Shown here in pieces: positions 62,727 through 64,000 of a stretch of 64,000 nucleotides of DNA. The position numbers and the translations under genes were made by a program. Source of the DNA: Desulfomonile tiedjei (GTDB taxonomy: Bacteria; Desulfobacterota; Desulfomonilia; Desulfomonilales; Desulfomonilaceae); contig JACRDG010000025.1 of NCBI GenBank assembly GCA_016218715.1, forward strand, positions 62,001 to 126,000. The letters are read 5' to 3'. Each line of letters opens with the position of its first letter. Position 1 is the first letter of the stretch. The notes under the pieces were generated by a model. The model saw only the letters and a program-made list of their open reading frames with translations. It did not search any database and was not told the DNA's origin.

Positions 62727-62837
62727 ACGATTTCCCAGGTAAATTTCGGTAGTATTCGTCATTGCAGGGGGAGGCGAGGCCGAGTAGCGCCGGGTGCACT
62801 CAATGCGTTCACGGCAAACCAGTGCCGACGCGGTGGG

Positions 62838-64000
62838 TCACAGTTTCTCAGCGATCAGGCGAAGCAGCGCGATGTTCTCCGTATGTCCGGTCTGTTTGGC
62901 GATGATCTTGCCGCGAATCGGTCGTCCCAACAGGTAGAAATCGCCGACGATGTCGAGAATCTTGTGCCTGACGAACTCGTCGGGGAACCTCAGCGGTGGA
63001 TTCACGACTTTTTCGTCATCCAGGAGGATCACGTTGGACAATCTCCCGCCCCCCGCGAGCCCCATCTCGTCCATCATGCGCATGTCTCGCACGAACCCAA
63101 AGGTGCGAGCTGGAGCTATCTGCGCTTTGAAGTCTTCCGGCCCGGAGAAGCGGTAGTGCAGCTGCATCTTACCGATGGGAGGGGGATAATCCAGGAAATA
63201 CTCCACTTCGAACGCGTCCGACGGCTCAATGCGCATCTGTTTCGGTCCGTTTGGCGCGAGGGGCAATTCGAGTGGCTCGACTATGCGGATCTCTTCTATC
63301 AGCTCGTCTTGAGGTATGGTTTCAGCGCTCTCCACCAGCTTACAGAACTCCAGAGCCGATCCGTCCATGATGGGGACTTCACCGGAAATCTTTACGAGCA
63401 CGTTGGTGAGCCCGTAGGCGTGGAATACGGCCATGAGGTGCTCGATTGTGCGAGCAGAGGAGCCGTTGGATCTCAGGCACGTAGAGAGATCCGTGGAATC
63501 CACGTTTTCGAGCACCGCCTGAACCGTGTCTCCCGAGGTGATGTGACCGAAAATGATACCCGACGAGGGAGCGAGTGGAGACAGAGTAAGCCCCGTCTTG
63601 ATGCCCGAATGGAGTCCCTGCCCGTACATCACCACGCGAGACCGAATGGTCTTCTGGTGGCGAAAACTCTCCTCTTCTTGCACACTTGAGGTCCCTGCAC
63701 TCGACCGCGGTGCTGCTACGGTCACGGGCCGCGAGCCTATGGGAGCTGCCCCCGAATCTCGTGAAACGGGAGCTTGCGGAGCCGCGAGGCGCACGTTCGC
63801 ACTCACACCGGGAGGTTGATCCTCAGCGGGAATGAGAAGGTCGTTGACCGTAATATGCGGACCAGGTGCGGTCATGACCATGTGCTCGATAAGTATCTTG
63901 AGTTCTTTCACGTTTCCGGGCCATGAATAGGCCATGAGCCTGGCCATGGCTTCTCCGTCTATCCCGGTTATGTCGCGGTCGAACTCTTCGACGGCTTCCT
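62838..64000 (-). CDS. lpxC: LpxC fused to the end of a sigma-54 activator AAA+ domain (partial)
   Basis: The frame enters from the right edge (no start in the window). The first ~45 residues (DRDITGIDGEAM, YSWPGNVKELKILIEHMV) are the C-terminal subdomain of an NtrC-type AAA+ protein. A Pro/Ala/Ser linker of ~60 residues follows, then a full UDP-3-O-acyl-GlcNAc deacetylase: GQGLHSG, TIEHLMA (zinc His), VPIMDGSA, ARTFGFVRD, HKILDIVGD (zinc His and Asp) and QTGHTEN (catalytic His). LpxC performs the committed step of lipid A synthesis. Here it takes the place of the activator's Fis DNA-binding domain. It stops at 62838. How much AAA+ lies beyond the window is unknown. Confidence 0.88.
   Translation of the reverse strand, partial: EAVEEFDRDITGIDGEAMARLMAYSWPGNVKELKILIEHMVMTAPGPHITVNDLLIPAEDQPPGVSANVRLAAPQAPVSRDSGAAPIGSRPVTVAAPRSSAGTSSVQEEESFRHQKTIRSRVVMYGQGLHSGIKTGLTLSPLAPSSGIIFGHITSGDTVQAVLENVDSTDLSTCLRSNGSSARTIEHLMAVFHAYGLTNVLVKISGEVPIMDGSALEFCKLVESAETIPQDELIEEIRIVEPLELPLAPNGPKQMRIEPSDAFEVEYFLDYPPPIGKMQLHYRFSGPEDFKAQIAPARTFGFVRDMRMMDEMGLAGGGRLSNVILLDDEKVVNPPLRFPDEFVRHKILDIVGDFYLLGRPIRGKIIAKQTGHTENIALLRLIAEKL

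Overview
The window reads as a moderately GC-rich Gram-negative chromosome, most likely a deltaproteobacterium (Desulfobacterota). This is inference: it rests on a multihaem cytochrome c fused to a cytochrome b, PEP-CTERM/exosortase genes, a PilZ protein with an N-terminal helix-turn-helix of a type I associate with that group, several sigma-54/two-component regulators, and lpxC (so an outer membrane with lipid A). Gene density is moderate, with many 300-1000 bp gaps that hold repeats, promoters and decayed sequence.

Layout. 1-8.5 kb: a His-rich metal-binding protein, a small uncharacterised protein with a paralogue at 54.7 kb, a two-gene histidine kinase/receiver-kinase operon, a lipoprotein, a Pro/Met/Gly repeat exported protein, a lone EcfT. 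8.8-10.3 kb: queF and a THI5-like solute-binding protein. 10.5-15.4 kb: an OmpR-type regulator divergent from a two-gene operon encoding a multi-pass VIT/vWA-like PEP-CTERM protein and its overlapping exosortase. 15.5-28.4 kb: degenerate glycosyltransferase-51 protein, two radical SAM enzymes, PilZ protein, sigma-54 activator, small membrane protein, cytochrome c/b fusion, RRM RNA-binding protein, SlyD-like isomerase, lipoprotein. 28.9-40.3 kb: an operon of an M50 protease-HlyD fusion, a GAF-HlyD adaptor and a 2407-residue cadherin-like surface protein. 41.2-46.2 kb: livKHMGF branched-chain amino acid ABC transporter. 46.6-52.2 kb: a second, internally deleted copy of the adhesin operon with a 1636-residue adhesin. 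52.3-64 kb: tRNA-Lys, zinc-ribbon protein, DUF362 protein, the second small paralogue, uvrA with an AlkD-like gene, an amidase, a fatty acyl-CoA ligase, a small membrane protein, and at the right edge an lpxC whose reading frame continues upstream into the end of a sigma-54 activator AAA+ domain.

How the parts work together. The most coherent unit is the adhesin locus: both giant proteins begin with the same LEERIVLDA-type segment and a DUF4347-like domain with a conserved His/Cys pair, lack an obvious type I C-terminal signal, and follow two membrane-fusion-type proteins, one carrying a site-2-protease (M50) domain, with no ABC ATPase or outer-membrane channel beside them. I propose a dedicated surface-export/processing pathway. 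The locus was duplicated; the second copy lost the export genes by a clean internal deletion but kept the leader and adhesin, so both adhesins may use one export apparatus and share regulation. Four MITE-like elements with terminal inverted repeats, and related REP-type palindromes (one inserted in frame in the exosortase gene), mark intergenic regions from 1.5 to 24 kb.
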